Shown: positions 1 through 8,067, counted from the first letter of the stretch. The stretch is 10,918 bases of DNA from an uncultured Prevotella sp. (GCA_905196835.1 CAJJWN010000071.1:1-10918); one strand, 5' to 3'. A program made the numbers and translations. Notes: generated by a model not told the origin, from the letters alone.

Positions 1-1
1 A

Positions 2-2971
2 CTGGCCCAAACAGCAGTCACGGGCACGGTGGTGTCGCAGGAGGACGGCCAGCCCGTCGTCGGCGCCACGGTGCGTGTCGAAGGGTCAAACGCCGGCACT
101 GTGACTGACGTCGACGGAAAGTTCAGCGTCAGCGCCCCGGCCGACGCTTACCTCACCGTAACATACATCGGCATGAAGGAAGCCCGCGTGAAGGCCGGCC
201 GCAACCTTCGCATCGTCCTTGAGGGCGACGACAACGCCCTCGACGAGCTCGTTGTCACCGGCTACGGCTCGGCCCGCAAGCTCGGCACCATCGCCGGCTC
301 GGTGGCCACGGTAGGAGGCGACAAGCTTGAGAACCGCCCCGTTGCCAACGTGGGCGACGCATTGCAGGGACAGGTGGCCGGCTTGCAGGTGTTCACCTCG
401 TCGGGTGAGCCTTCGGCTACGCAGAGTATGCGTATTCGCGGTGTCACATCTATTTATGCAAGCACTGAGCCTCTGTTCATCCTGGACGGCAGCGAAATAT
501 CTTCCACTACGTTCACCGCGCTCAATCCTAACGACATAGAGAACGTGACGGTGCTCAAGGACGCGTCTTCTACGGCCATATACGGTTCGCGCGCGGCCAA
601 CGGCGTTGTCATCATAACGTCTAAGAAAGGCAACTTCGGCGAGGCTCCGTCGGTTACCGTCTCGGCACAGTACGGCATTTCGCAGCTCGCCTGCAACCGC
701 TTTGACGTGATGAACGCCGACCAGTACCTCCAGTTCCAGGAGATGCTGACCCCGGCCTTGGCCAACGACGCTGATTTCCAGGCTCAAAAGGCATACTACA
801 AGAAGTATAAAATCGGCACCGACTGGACAGACAAGCTCTTGGGCGACAGCAAGCCTACGTGGCAGGTTGACGCCAGCGTGCGCGGCGGTTCCAACAACTT
901 GTCATACCTCTTCTCGTACGGACATTACCAGACCGAAGGTATCATGGACGACTCAGATATGCGCCGCGAGACCCTGCGCGCCAACCTCGAGGTAAACGCT
1001 AACTCATGGTTGAAGATTGGGACGAACACCAACCTCGCATACTCGAAATACAAGACGGCACAATACTCATCTATGAGCGGCTTCTCCGTACAGAACAAAG
1101 CCATGGCCGCCATCGGCCTTCTGCCTACAAACCCATATTATGAGGTAAAAGGACTTGTGTACAATCCTGACGGCAGCATTGACTGGGCCAACAGTACGTT
1201 CGAGGGCTACGGCGAAAGGATGGACCAGCTGCTTAGCGGCGACTACAACCCGTACTTCTTCTCCAACATACAGCCGCAGCACAAAACAATGCTACGAATC
1301 AACGAGAACGTCTACGTAAACCTCAACCCCATAAAGGGGCTGAACATACGTTCGGCTGTCGGCCTCGACGCTTTCGATTACCGTACTTCAGGCACTTGGT
1401 ACAAACTGGACAACGCACATGACATGGGTCTTGACGACTGGTCTACCGGTATGAGGCAGGAGACATTCCAACGCGCATCCCGCTGGACGGTCACAAACAC
1501 GGCAGAGTACAAGTTTGACTTTCTGCGCGACCATCATGTATCAGTTCTTCTCGGCCAAGAAGTGATGAAATACAAGAGCCACGCGTTCGGTGTAGGTGTC
1601 GGAGGATATACCGACAACCGCCTCATGTCACTCAGCAATGCGCCTCTTAAAGATGTTAGCGAGATACAATCTTTGAGCGAAAGTTTGTCTGAAGAAGTGC
1701 GCAACTCTTATTTCGGCACGTTGAGCTACAATTACAAGGAACGTTACTTCCTTGATGCGTCAATCCGCCGCGACGGCTCTTCACTCTTTGCAAAAGACCA
1801 CCGCTGGGGTACGTTCGGCGCTGTCGCTGCGATGTGGAATATCACTAACGAAAGCTTCATGCGGTCGACGAAGAGCTGGCTCAACGACCTGCAGCTGCGC
1901 GTAAGCTACGGTTCTACCGGTAACTCCGGCATCGACCCATACATGTATCTCGGCCTTGCAGGCACAACCCCGACATATGTTACAGGTTCAGGTACGGCCA
2001 TGGCTAATGCCTCAAACCCCGACCTAACATGGGAGACGGTCAAGACGTTCAACATCGGCCTTAGCGGCCGCGTGTTCGACCGCCTGTCGTTCAACGTCGA
2101 GTTCTACAACAAGGTTACGTCAAACATGCTCATGAACATACCTTATTCTTATACAACCGGCTTCTCAGACGGTTGGGGTAATGTGGGCGAGATGCGCAAC
2201 CGAGGCGTCGACGTAAATCTCTCGGCTGACATCATCAAGACCAAGGACTGGTACTGGAACGTAAGCGTGAACTTCAACTACAACAAAAACGAAATCACCG
2301 AGCTGTTTAACGGGCTTGACAGCTATGACGTAACCAACGCCGTGCACCTTCAGAAAGGCCACTCGTTCGGCGAGGTTTACGCCGTGCGCTGGAGCCACGT
2401 AGACCCGGCCGACGGCCAGATAGTATGGCTTGACAAGAACGGGAACGAGACCAAGGTGTACTCCGAGGACAACCGCGTGCTCACCGGTATGCAAACATAC
2501 GCGCCGTGGTCGGGCGGTCTCAACACCACCGTGGCATGGAAGGGCCTCCAGCTCGACGTGCAGTTCACCGGAATGTTCGACCGCTACATGTGTAACAACG
2601 AGCGTTACTTCATTGAGAACCCGGCGTTCGCCACGAACAGGAACCAGAGCGTCAACATGCTCGACATGTGGCAGGAGCCAGGCGACGTTACCCGTATAGC
2701 CGCAGCGAACTGCCAGCGCCAGTTCGACACCAGTCTCTATGAGAACGCAACATTCGTGCGTCTGAAGCTTCTCCAGCTGTCTTACACGCTACCTGGAAAA
2801 TGGATGGATGCGACAGGTTTCATCAAAGGGTGCAAAGTCTATTTCGTTGGCCGCAACCTCTTTACCATCACACCGTACAACGGCTTCGACCCTGAAATCG
2901 ACAGCACCGTAGCTTTCGGCGACTATCCTAACACGCGCCAGTATTCGTTCGGTATTCAACTTACATTTTAA
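2..2971 (+). CDS. SusC/RagA-type TonB-dependent outer-membrane transporter (5' partial)
   Basis: Outer-membrane beta-barrel that imports large nutrients with TonB energy and works with the SusD lipoprotein encoded next. The frame is open from the first bases; visible residues LAQTAVTGTV look like the end of a signal peptide followed by the mature N-terminus, so the true start lies upstream and the GTG at 29 is not the start. There are 989 visible residues. In order: a carboxypeptidase-regulatory-like beta-sandwich (about 5-75), a TonB-box-like stretch DELVVTGYG (81-89), a plug domain (about 90-205) with the SusC/RagA signatures NPNDIENVTVLKDAS and YGSRAANGVVII, then a long barrel ending in an aromatic residue (QLTF). 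No STN domain is visible, though it could only lie upstream. The SusD gene starts 21 bp downstream. Substrate cannot be read from the sequence; lack of glycosidases and a nearby protease hint at peptides (inference). Confidence 0.96.
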   Translation: MAQTAVTGTVVSQEDGQPVVGATVRVEGSNAGTVTDVDGKFSVSAPADAYLTVTYIGMKEARVKAGRNLRIVLEGDDNALDELVVTGYGSARKLGTIAGSVATVGGDKLENRPVANVGDALQGQVAGLQVFTSSGEPSATQSMRIRGVTSIYASTEPLFILDGSEISSTTFTALNPNDIENVTVLKDASSTAIYGSRAANGVVIITSKKGNFGEAPSVTVSAQYGISQLACNRFDVMNADQYLQFQEMLTPALANDADFQAQKAYYKKYKIGTDWTDKLLGDSKPTWQVDASVRGGSNNLSYLFSYGHYQTEGIMDDSDMRRETLRANLEVNANSWLKIGTNTNLAYSKYKTAQYSSMSGFSVQNKAMAAIGLLPTNPYYEVKGLVYNPDGSIDWANSTFEGYGERMDQLLSGDYNPYFFSNIQPQHKTMLRINENVYVNLNPIKGLNIRSAVGLDAFDYRTSGTWYKLDNAHDMGLDDWSTGMRQETFQRASRWTVTNTAEYKFDFLRDHHVSVLLGQEVMKYKSHAFGVGVGGYTDNRLMSLSNAPLKDVSEIQSLSESLSEEVRNSYFGTLSYNYKERYFLDASIRRDGSSLFAKDHRWGTFGAVAAMWNITNESFMRSTKSWLNDLQLRVSYGSTGNSGIDPYMYLGLAGTTPTYVTGSGTAMANASNPDLTWETVKTFNIGLSGRVFDRLSFNVEFYNKVTSNMLMNIPYSYTTGFSDGWGNVGEMRNRGVDVNLSADIIKTKDWYWNVSVNFNYNKNEITELFNGLDSYDVTNAVHLQKGHSFGEVYAVRWSHVDPADGQIVWLDKNGNETKVYSEDNRVLTGMQTYAPWSGGLNTTVAWKGLQLDVQFTGMFDRYMCNNERYFIENPAFATNRNQSVNMLDMWQEPGDVTRIAAANCQRQFDTSLYENATFVRLKLLQLSYTLPGKWMDATGFIKGCKVYFVGRNLFTITPYNGFDPEIDSTVAFGDYPNTRQYSFGIQLTF

Positions 2972-2992
2972 TTAAACATAGGACAACATACA

Positions 2993-4504
2993 ATGAAAAA
3001 GATATATTTGCTTATCGCATTGGCCGTAGGGCTTGTATCGTCTTGCTCAATGGACACCGAGCCATTAGGCTCTCTGCCCGAGAGCGAGGCCACCCAGACG
3101 CCGTCAGACTTCAAGAGCCTGCGCAGAGGTCTTTACAGTGCGCTGCGTTTATCGGTCGGTGGAGACAACTTCAACACTCCAATAGATGTGCAGGCAGACC
3201 AGTTCCACGCTACCTCTGCGAACTCAAACACCATGGGCGACCTCTACCGCTGGGACTTCACGCCGCAGAACGACTACGTGGCTACCGTGTACAGCAACTA
3301 CCAGGCCACAATCGCACGCGCCAACTTCATCATCGACGGTTACAACAAATGTGACATGTCTGACGAAACAGTATTCACGCCCATAGAAATGGACTCTGTG
3401 CGTATGGCCAAGGGCGACGCTTTCTTCGCCCGCGCTTACAGCATCTTCATGCTGTCACAGTATTTCTGCGCCGACTATGAAAAGGAAACAGCTGACGAGC
3501 CTAACTCGGGTGTGTCTTACCGCTTGGACTATGCGCCGTCGTCTGATCCGTCTACATATCCTGCCCGCAAGACTCTTAGGGAAACGATGAAGCAGGTGAC
3601 TGACGACCTCGACAGCGCGGCTCTTTACATAACTACAAAGGGAAGCCCGTCAAAGAAATATTATGTAACGACAGATGCGATAACGGCTCTCCGTGCTCGC
3701 GTGGCTCTCGCAATGGACGACTGTCTGGCTGCAGCCGACTATGCGGCAAGCCTTGTCGACGAAAGTGACTTCATGCTTGCCGATGGGACAGACAACATTG
3801 CAAAAATGTGGTCAGACAACGGTGATGCTGAGACTATCTTTCAGATAAACGTCGGCAATGCGTCTAACCAATATCCTTCAACCAGCGGCATGTATTACTT
3901 AGTTATAAATGACAATGTCGATTTCATACCGACAGCCACTTTGCTCAACCTCTATAGCGTGAATGACAAGCGTTTTGACGCTTATTTCGATGTCATAAAC
4001 ATTATCAACACCGTAGGAGCAAGCGCATCGGTCTTCGGTTTCAACAAATACCCTCTTGAAACAAGGCTTTATGGCATTTACCCAAGCAACGATACACGCT
4101 CGCTTATAGAGCCAAAGGTGTTCCGCATAGCCGAAATGTACCTCATCGCAGCCGAGGGTTACGCCCAAGCAGGCGAGCTGACAAAGGCCGCATACTACCT
4201 GAACGAGCTGGAATACAACCGCATAGCCGGATATACTCCGCAGACATTCGCAAGCAAGGACGCCATAATGCAGGAGATAAAGAACGAGCGTCAACGTGAG
4301 ATGGTAGGCGAAGGCACGCGCATGTTCGACCTGAAACGCTGGCACCAGCCCATGCAACGCGGCGAAGCCCAAGACGAAAGCATCCTCGGCTTTACTGCAA
4401 CTTCGTATATGACACAACCGGCCAATGCCAACCGTATGACGTGGCCTATACCGAAAAACGAAACCGACCTTGCAAAACAGATTGTGCAGAACCCCGGTTA
4501 TTAA
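2993..4504 (+). CDS. SusD/RagB-family outer-membrane lipoprotein
   Basis: Surface lipoprotein that caps the SusC barrel and captures substrate. It is 503 residues, normal for the family. The signal peptide MKKIYLLIALAVGLVSSC carries a lipobox with the lipidated Cys at residue 18. The N-terminal half is helical, TPR-like, as in SusD. Near the C-terminus are the family-typical stretches RIAEMYLIAAEGYAQAG (about 377-393) and ERQREMVGEGTRMFDLKRW (about 430-450), and the protein ends PIPKNETDLAKQIVQNPGY, a usual SusD ending. The start ATG follows the SusC stop by 21 bp and the next gene follows by 21 bp, so the three are surely co-transcribed. There is no Shine-Dalgarno sequence, as is common in Bacteroidetes. 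The ligand is unknown; pairing with the upstream SusC-like gene is certain by position. Confidence 0.96.
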   Translation: MKKIYLLIALAVGLVSSCSMDTEPLGSLPESEATQTPSDFKSLRRGLYSALRLSVGGDNFNTPIDVQADQFHATSANSNTMGDLYRWDFTPQNDYVATVYSNYQATIARANFIIDGYNKCDMSDETVFTPIEMDSVRMAKGDAFFARAYSIFMLSQYFCADYEKETADEPNSGVSYRLDYAPSSDPSTYPARKTLRETMKQVTDDLDSAALYITTKGSPSKKYYVTTDAITALRARVALAMDDCLAAADYAASLVDESDFMLADGTDNIAKMWSDNGDAETIFQINVGNASNQYPSTSGMYYLVINDNVDFIPTATLLNLYSVNDKRFDAYFDVINIINTVGASASVFGFNKYPLETRLYGIYPSNDTRSLIEPKVFRIAEMYLIAAEGYAQAGELTKAAYYLNELEYNRIAGYTPQTFASKDAIMQEIKNERQREMVGEGTRMFDLKRWHQPMQRGEAQDESILGFTATSYMTQPANANRMTWPIPKNETDLAKQIVQNPGY

Positions 4505-4525
4505 TATCATTAAAAGAAAAGAAAT

Positions 4526-5467
4526 ATGAAATATATAAAATTATTCATCCTTATGGCGGTAGCCCTGCCGTTCTTTACATCGTGCTCTGAAGACGATGAT
4601 GTGAACACAAGGGAATGTACCGTAGGATTTGAAAGTGCAACAGTAAGCCTCGACGAAGCTGCTGGTCTGGTACAAATACCTATCACCGTAAGCGGTCGAC
4701 GCAACGGTCCTATCCGCTTGAAGCTGGAAACCGCCCCCGTAGGAAATAACGGTGCGGTGGAAGGTACGAACTATCTCATCACCGACAAGACGCTCAACCT
4801 CAATGCTGATACGCTTAGTTCAGGAACAATCTACGTTGAAGTGAAGACGCTTGACGATACTGAAATGAATTCTGACCGTCCGTTTACAATAACCATTGTT
4901 TCAGCTGAAGGTGCGGAAGTAACAACCAACCAGACAACAGTAACCATCTACAACAATGACGGTTACTATACTTCACTGTTCGGCGACTGGACATTGTCAG
5001 CAGTTGAATACGCTCCTCAAGGAGGTCACCTTTATCCGGTAGGGACTATTACATGCGACGTTACACTCAGCGGACCTGAAGACGAGACCGACCCAGATTA
5101 CGAGTCTGTTCTCACTGCTACGATAAACAACATGCTTGGCAGCGGCGAAACGTTGAACTTCGAGTTCTCTTACGCGTTCAACTCCCTTGATCATGGAGGT
5201 ACGGTAGGATGGTATATGGGTGCTGCTCCGTATTGGTCGTCAGTTGCCACTGCACAGGACGGCACACCTCTATACATGCTTCCGTCGTTGCCTGACGGAC
5301 TGTATATCGCAGGTGAACTGCCTGGAACATGGAGCCTTGGAGCCAACGGCGAACCGGCTACTGAAATATCGTTTGCCGGCAGCCAGATTTATTTAGGCGC
5401 AGTCAGCGGCTCGTCCGTTATGACTGCAAAGGTTTGGGACGAGATAACCTTAACAAGAAAACAATAA
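4526..5467 (+). CDS. Calx-beta-like surface lipoprotein, third gene of the susCD operon
   Basis: 313-residue lipoprotein. The signal peptide ends in FFTSC with the lipidated Cys at residue 20, followed directly by SEDDD. This acidic run matches the Bacteroidetes lipoprotein export signal that sends lipoproteins to the cell surface. Residues about 30-140 resemble a Calx-beta/immunoglobulin-like sandwich: alternating strands, a VSLDEAAGLVQIPITVSG opening typical of this fold, and a closing TVTIYNNDGY. Residues about 148-313 (from FGDWTLSAVEY) form a second beta-rich domain that I cannot assign. By position it plays the part of SusE/SusF-like accessory binding proteins, holding substrate near the SusCD complex (inference). 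It lies 21 bp after SusD and is followed immediately by a strong terminator, so it closes the operon. An alternative is an inhibitor or adhesin-like surface protein. Confidence 0.85.
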   Translation: MKYIKLFILMAVALPFFTSCSEDDDVNTRECTVGFESATVSLDEAAGLVQIPITVSGRRNGPIRLKLETAPVGNNGAVEGTNYLITDKTLNLNADTLSSGTIYVEVKTLDDTEMNSDRPFTITIVSAEGAEVTTNQTTVTIYNNDGYYTSLFGDWTLSAVEYAPQGGHLYPVGTITCDVTLSGPEDETDPDYESVLTATINNMLGSGETLNFEFSYAFNSLDHGGTVGWYMGAAPYWSSVATAQDGTPLYMLPSLPDGLYIAGELPGTWSLGANGEPATEISFAGSQIYLGAVSGSSVMTAKVWDEITLTRKQ

Positions 5468-5478
5468 TCTTGACCGGT

Positions 5479-5534
5479 AAAAAAGGCGAGGCGTATTCCT
5501 TATAGCAAGGATATGCCTTGCCTTTTTCTTTTTT
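5479..5534 (+). terminator. Intrinsic terminator of the susCD-lipoprotein operon
   Basis: A long hairpin begins 12 bp after the lipoprotein stop. The left arm 5479-5501 pairs with 5507-5527 around a 5-nt loop (ATAGC), with two G-T wobbles and one bulged T. The left arm begins with an A run and the right arm runs into TTTTTCTTTTTT, so it might work on both strands. It separates the operon from the protease gene that starts at 5561. Confidence 0.88.
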
Positions 5535-5560
5535 CAATAACAACCTAAATCCGATAAGAC

Positions 5561-7318
5561 ATGAAAAAACTGTTACTCTCACTGTCATTCCTGCTGGCTT
5601 CGGCCATAGCTTTTGCCGCGCCTCGCAGCCTCGCGCAGATGAAGGCGGCCGCCAAGAGCGTGCTGAAGGCCGCCCCTGCGGCCACGCGCGGCGGCTCGGC
5701 GCAGCCCGAAGTGTTGAAAGAAGGCAGACAACTTACCGTGCTCGGCTACGCCGCAGGCGGCTTCGCCGTCATTGCCAACGACGACGCGTTCGACGCTGTA
5801 CTCGGCTATTCAGACACCCGGTTCTCGCCCGACAACATGCCTCCGGCCATGCTTTGGTGGATGAAAGCAACCGACGAGGCCATGCAACAGCGGCTCTCTA
5901 CCGGAAAAACGACAATGACCGCCACCACACCAGCCGACCTGGGCTATCCAACCGAGATGGGAGGCAATGACGGTATGATGCTGGCAAAATGGGACCAAAG
6001 CGCACCTTACAACAGTGTCATCAAGGAACAATTAAGCGGTGACTACCTTACCGGCTGCGTGGCAACAGCCATGGCGCAGATAATGTACCACCACAAATGG
6101 CCCGTAAAGGGCACAGGCAATCATAATTATAATCCAGACTATGCTAACGGACAATCGGATTTCAACGGAACTGTGTCTGCCAAATTCGACAGAACCACTT
6201 ACGACTGGGACAACATGCTGCCTGTATATACTAACGGGAAATACAATGACGTGCAGGCTGAAGCCGTCGGCACGCTGATGTATCATTGCGGCGTATCAGT
6301 AGAAATGCAGTACGGCCTGCAAGCAAGCGGCGCACACGACAATGATGTAGCCACTGCGTTGGAAACGTATTTCAGCTACAGCACGAAATTCTATTCGCGC
6401 GACATATACACCGAACGCGAGTGGATGGGCATAATTTATGAGGAAATAAGCAACAACCGCCCCGTGCTCTACGGCGGCGTTGCGCTTACTCCGCCGACAC
6501 CTTCAGGTCACGCCTTTGTCTTCGACGGCTACGATGCCTCCGGACGCGTACATGTAAACTGGGGTTGGAGCGGCAGCGGCAACGGCTTCTTCAACGTCGC
6601 TGTGCTTGACTCTTCTGACGGAACACTTACCGAACCGACACAAAACGGCTTCTCATACCAGCAGGACATGGTCGTTATCCACGATGCTGACGAACCCGAA
6701 ATACCGTACTCGTCGCAGTTCGGCATCCTTCCTTCAATTTCTTGGAAAGATGGCTCGACCTCTACAGGCAGCTTCACCGTAAGCACAAGCGGCGGCACGC
6801 TGACATTCAACGTTACGAATTTGCTTAACTGTGACGCCAATGCCTTCACCGGCACTCTTGGCTTGATAGCGGAGCCTGTCGATGGAGGTGCGGCTATAGC
6901 TCTGTTTAATGGCCAATTGGAAGCTGTGCCTTACAGCAGCGGTTGGCCTGATTTCGGAACATACAGCGCATCCATCGCCTCGCTCGCCGACGGCACATAC
7001 CGCGTCTACCTGGCGACGAAGGCCACCACGGAGACCGACTGGCAGCCCGTGCGCAGCAACGAGACAATAGTGAACAACTACATCATAACCAAGCGGGGCA
7101 TGAGCGTCAGCGTAGATGAAGGCGAGCCGGGATGGACCACGGGCATTGAACGCGTCACCGTAACTGGCGGCAATGGCGACGGCACAGTGCGCGTCTACAC
7201 CGCCGACGGCGTACTGGTCTACACCGCGCCTGCCGCAGGCTTCCGCCTCGACGACGTTCCCGCGCGCGGCCTGCTCATAGTGAAGCGCGGCGCGGAGACG
7301 GTGAAAGTGGTGAAGTGA
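5561..7318 (+). CDS. Secreted C10-family cysteine protease (streptopain/interpain-like) with C-terminal sorting-type domain
   Basis: Secreted papain-fold endopeptidase made as an inactive zymogen; 585 residues. Order: signal peptide 1 to about 20 (cleavage near AFAAP); Ala/Lys-rich linker; Spi-type propeptide about 50-115 (LTVLGYAAGGFAVIANDDAF, MPPAMLWWMKATDEAM); peptidase C10 domain about 120-375. Catalytic features are visible: oxyanion Gln146 in KWDQSAPYN, nucleophile Cys166 in LTGCVATAMAQIMYHHKWP, His317 in SGHAFVFDGYD, and the Asn333-Trp334 region in HVNWGWSGSGNGFF. All expected residues are present, so it should be active. Residues about 385-515 form a beta domain of unknown role. The last ~55 residues (VRVYTADGVLVYTAP ... 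GLLIVKRGAETVKVVK) resemble a type IX secretion C-terminal domain. The start has a classic MKKLLLSLSFLL signal. It lies 93 bp after the operon terminator with no clear promoter seen. Relatives are interpain A of Prevotella and the Bacteroides Bfp proteases. Supplying peptides to the neighbouring SusCD is inference. Confidence 0.95.
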   Translation: MKKLLLSLSFLLASAIAFAAPRSLAQMKAAAKSVLKAAPAATRGGSAQPEVLKEGRQLTVLGYAAGGFAVIANDDAFDAVLGYSDTRFSPDNMPPAMLWWMKATDEAMQQRLSTGKTTMTATTPADLGYPTEMGGNDGMMLAKWDQSAPYNSVIKEQLSGDYLTGCVATAMAQIMYHHKWPVKGTGNHNYNPDYANGQSDFNGTVSAKFDRTTYDWDNMLPVYTNGKYNDVQAEAVGTLMYHCGVSVEMQYGLQASGAHDNDVATALETYFSYSTKFYSRDIYTEREWMGIIYEEISNNRPVLYGGVALTPPTPSGHAFVFDGYDASGRVHVNWGWSGSGNGFFNVAVLDSSDGTLTEPTQNGFSYQQDMVVIHDADEPEIPYSSQFGILPSISWKDGSTSTGSFTVSTSGGTLTFNVTNLLNCDANAFTGTLGLIAEPVDGGAAIALFNGQLEAVPYSSGWPDFGTYSASIASLADGTYRVYLATKATTETDWQPVRSNETIVNNYIITKRGMSVSVDEGEPGWTTGIERVTVTGGNGDGTVRVYTADGVLVYTAPAAGFRLDDVPARGLLIVKRGAETVKVVK

Positions 7319-7369
7319 AGGTGAGAATGCACCCGGCACAAAAGTACCTGATACTCACCCAACCATCCC

Positions 7370-7409
7370 GAAAGCCCCTCCCGACCCTCACGGAAAGCCC
7401 CTCCCGACC
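7370..7409. repeat. Direct repeat, 17 bp at 23-bp period
   Basis: GAAAGCCCCTCCCGACC occurs exactly at 7370-7386 and again at 7393-7409. It is followed by CTCCCAAGGGGAG, partly self-complementary. Flanking ACCCAACC (7358-7365) and GGCTGGGT (7423-7430) are nearly inverted copies, so the block may fold as one arm-loop-arm unit. It lies 50-90 bp after the protease stop and may take part in transcript ending, but there is no T tract. Confidence 0.7.
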
Positions 7410-7445
7410 TCCCAAGGGGAGTGGCTGGGTATGCTTTCGCGGTGC

Positions 7446-7618
7446 GGGTGCATATGGCTAATAAGGCCAATCCAGCCCGTCCGGCTTGGCGAGAAACCGC
7501 CCTTGCCAACCAACTGGCTGTCAAGGAGTTAGCTAAATGCCGTGTTTTGCATTGCAAAACACGGCATTTTACGTTGTTGTTTGCGGCCTTTTGCAATGCG
7601 AAATGTGGCCTTTCGCAT
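7446..7618 (+). repeat. 173-bp dispersed element, copy A
   Basis: This stretch recurs in reverse orientation at 10743-10915 with 9 substitutions and no gaps, about 95% identity by my alignment. It starts at GGGTGCATATGGCTAATAAG and ends in CCTTTCGCAT. It contains a central palindrome (7535-7569) and three of the four 22-bp-spaced GGC(C/A)TTT boxes. There is no transposase, and I saw no obvious terminal inverted repeats or target duplications. A small MITE-like or REP-like element is possible. The left boundary is uncertain because copy B runs to within 3 bp of the window edge. Confidence 0.88.
7535..7569. repeat. Near-perfect palindrome (17-bp arms, 1-nt centre) in copy A
   Basis: Arm 7535-7551 (AAATGCCGTGTTTTGCA) is the exact reverse complement of 7553-7569, with T7552 at the centre. 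As RNA it would close with a 3-5 nt loop; as DNA it could extrude as a cruciform. TTTT follows directly, so it could also act as a weak terminator for the protease transcript, although it sits about 220 bp past the stop. Pair T7538-A7566 corresponds to G10795-C10823 in copy B. Confidence 0.9.
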
Positions 7619-7650
7619 GGCGCTTCATGGCCTTTTGCGGCTCATCCGCA
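7563..7650 (+). repeat. 22-bp-phased GGC(C/A)TTT boxes
   Basis: GGCATTTTACG (7563), GGCCTTTTGCA (7585), GGCCTTTCGCA (7607) and GGCCTTTTGCG (7629) start exactly 22 bp apart, close to two turns of the helix. The bases between boxes differ, so it is a phased short motif rather than a plain tandem duplication. The first three boxes are shared with copy B; the fourth lies past the shared part. Confidence 0.6.
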
Positions 7651-7909
7651 GTTCGGGTGTATTGGCATTCGTGGTAATAGGGCCTTGAAGAGGTATGTCC
7701 GCTGTGCGGAAATTAACAATGAACAATGAAAAATTAAACCTCCGTGTCAGCTTTCACCGCAAACATGCCGTCCCCGAAGGGGGCGAGAGTAAACCTCAAG
7801 TACCTACAATACGGTTTAATTTTTCATTGTTAATTGCTAATTTCCGCGAAGCGGTTTTACCCCTTCGGGGACGGGATAAGCACTTATAAGTCATACACCC
7901 GAACTGCGG
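7646..7909. repeat. Cluster of three interlaced inverted repeats
   Basis: Three exact inverted pairs lie in 264 bp. Outer: CCGCAGTTCGGGTGTAT at 7646-7662 against 7893-7909. Second: AACAATGAAAAATTAAACC at 7722-7740 against 7813-7831, with an outward partner GCGGAAATTA (from about 7707) against TAATTTCCGC (to about 7846). Third: CCGTCCCCGAAGGGG at 7768-7782 against 7860-7874. The second and third pairs cross, so they cannot all form one simple hairpin; alternative folds or merged copies of separate elements are implied. No protein-coding signal is seen. Confidence 0.8.
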
Positions 7910-8036
7910 ACGAACGGCCTTCTGCATGGCGGAAAGCAGTCGGCGGAGGCGCAGTCGGGTGACGCGTGGCGGAGGCGCGGCGGCATTGCGGAATGCGGCT
8001 TTATCGGAGAGAAAAGGGATTTTTAGTCGATTTCAG

Positions 8037-8067
8037 TTGGAACTGACGGAAAAATTTACTATTTTTG
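8037..8067 (+). promoter_or_regulatory. Bacteroidetes-type promoter of the AraC regulator
   Basis: TTG at 8037-8039 and TATTTTTG at 8060-8067, separated by 20 bp, match the Bacteroides -33 / -7 (TAnnTTTG) pattern. The predicted transcript would start near 8074, about 20 nt before the ATG at 8094. The ung promoter in this window has the same -7 box and the same spacing, which supports both. GGAACTGACGG overlaps the -33 side (8039-8049) and recurs inside the coding region at 8129-8139, a possible operator pair. Confidence 0.72.

Noticed and set aside
86..787. 233-residue antisense open frame opposite the SusC gene
   Set aside because: The plus-strand frame carries the SusC plug signatures throughout; the antisense product is Arg/Val-rich with no recognisable domain.
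7370..7650. CRISPR array
   Set aside because: The repeats are few, short and spaced 22-23 bp start to start, with no unique spacers of proper length and no cas genes.
7421..7729. 102-residue open frame over copy A, with a similar frame in copy B (10569-10913, minus strand)
   Set aside because: The shared part shows 5 changed and 3 silent codons between copies, the frames end in unrelated sequence, and the similarity is explained by the DNA element with its palindrome. No domain or promoter is seen.
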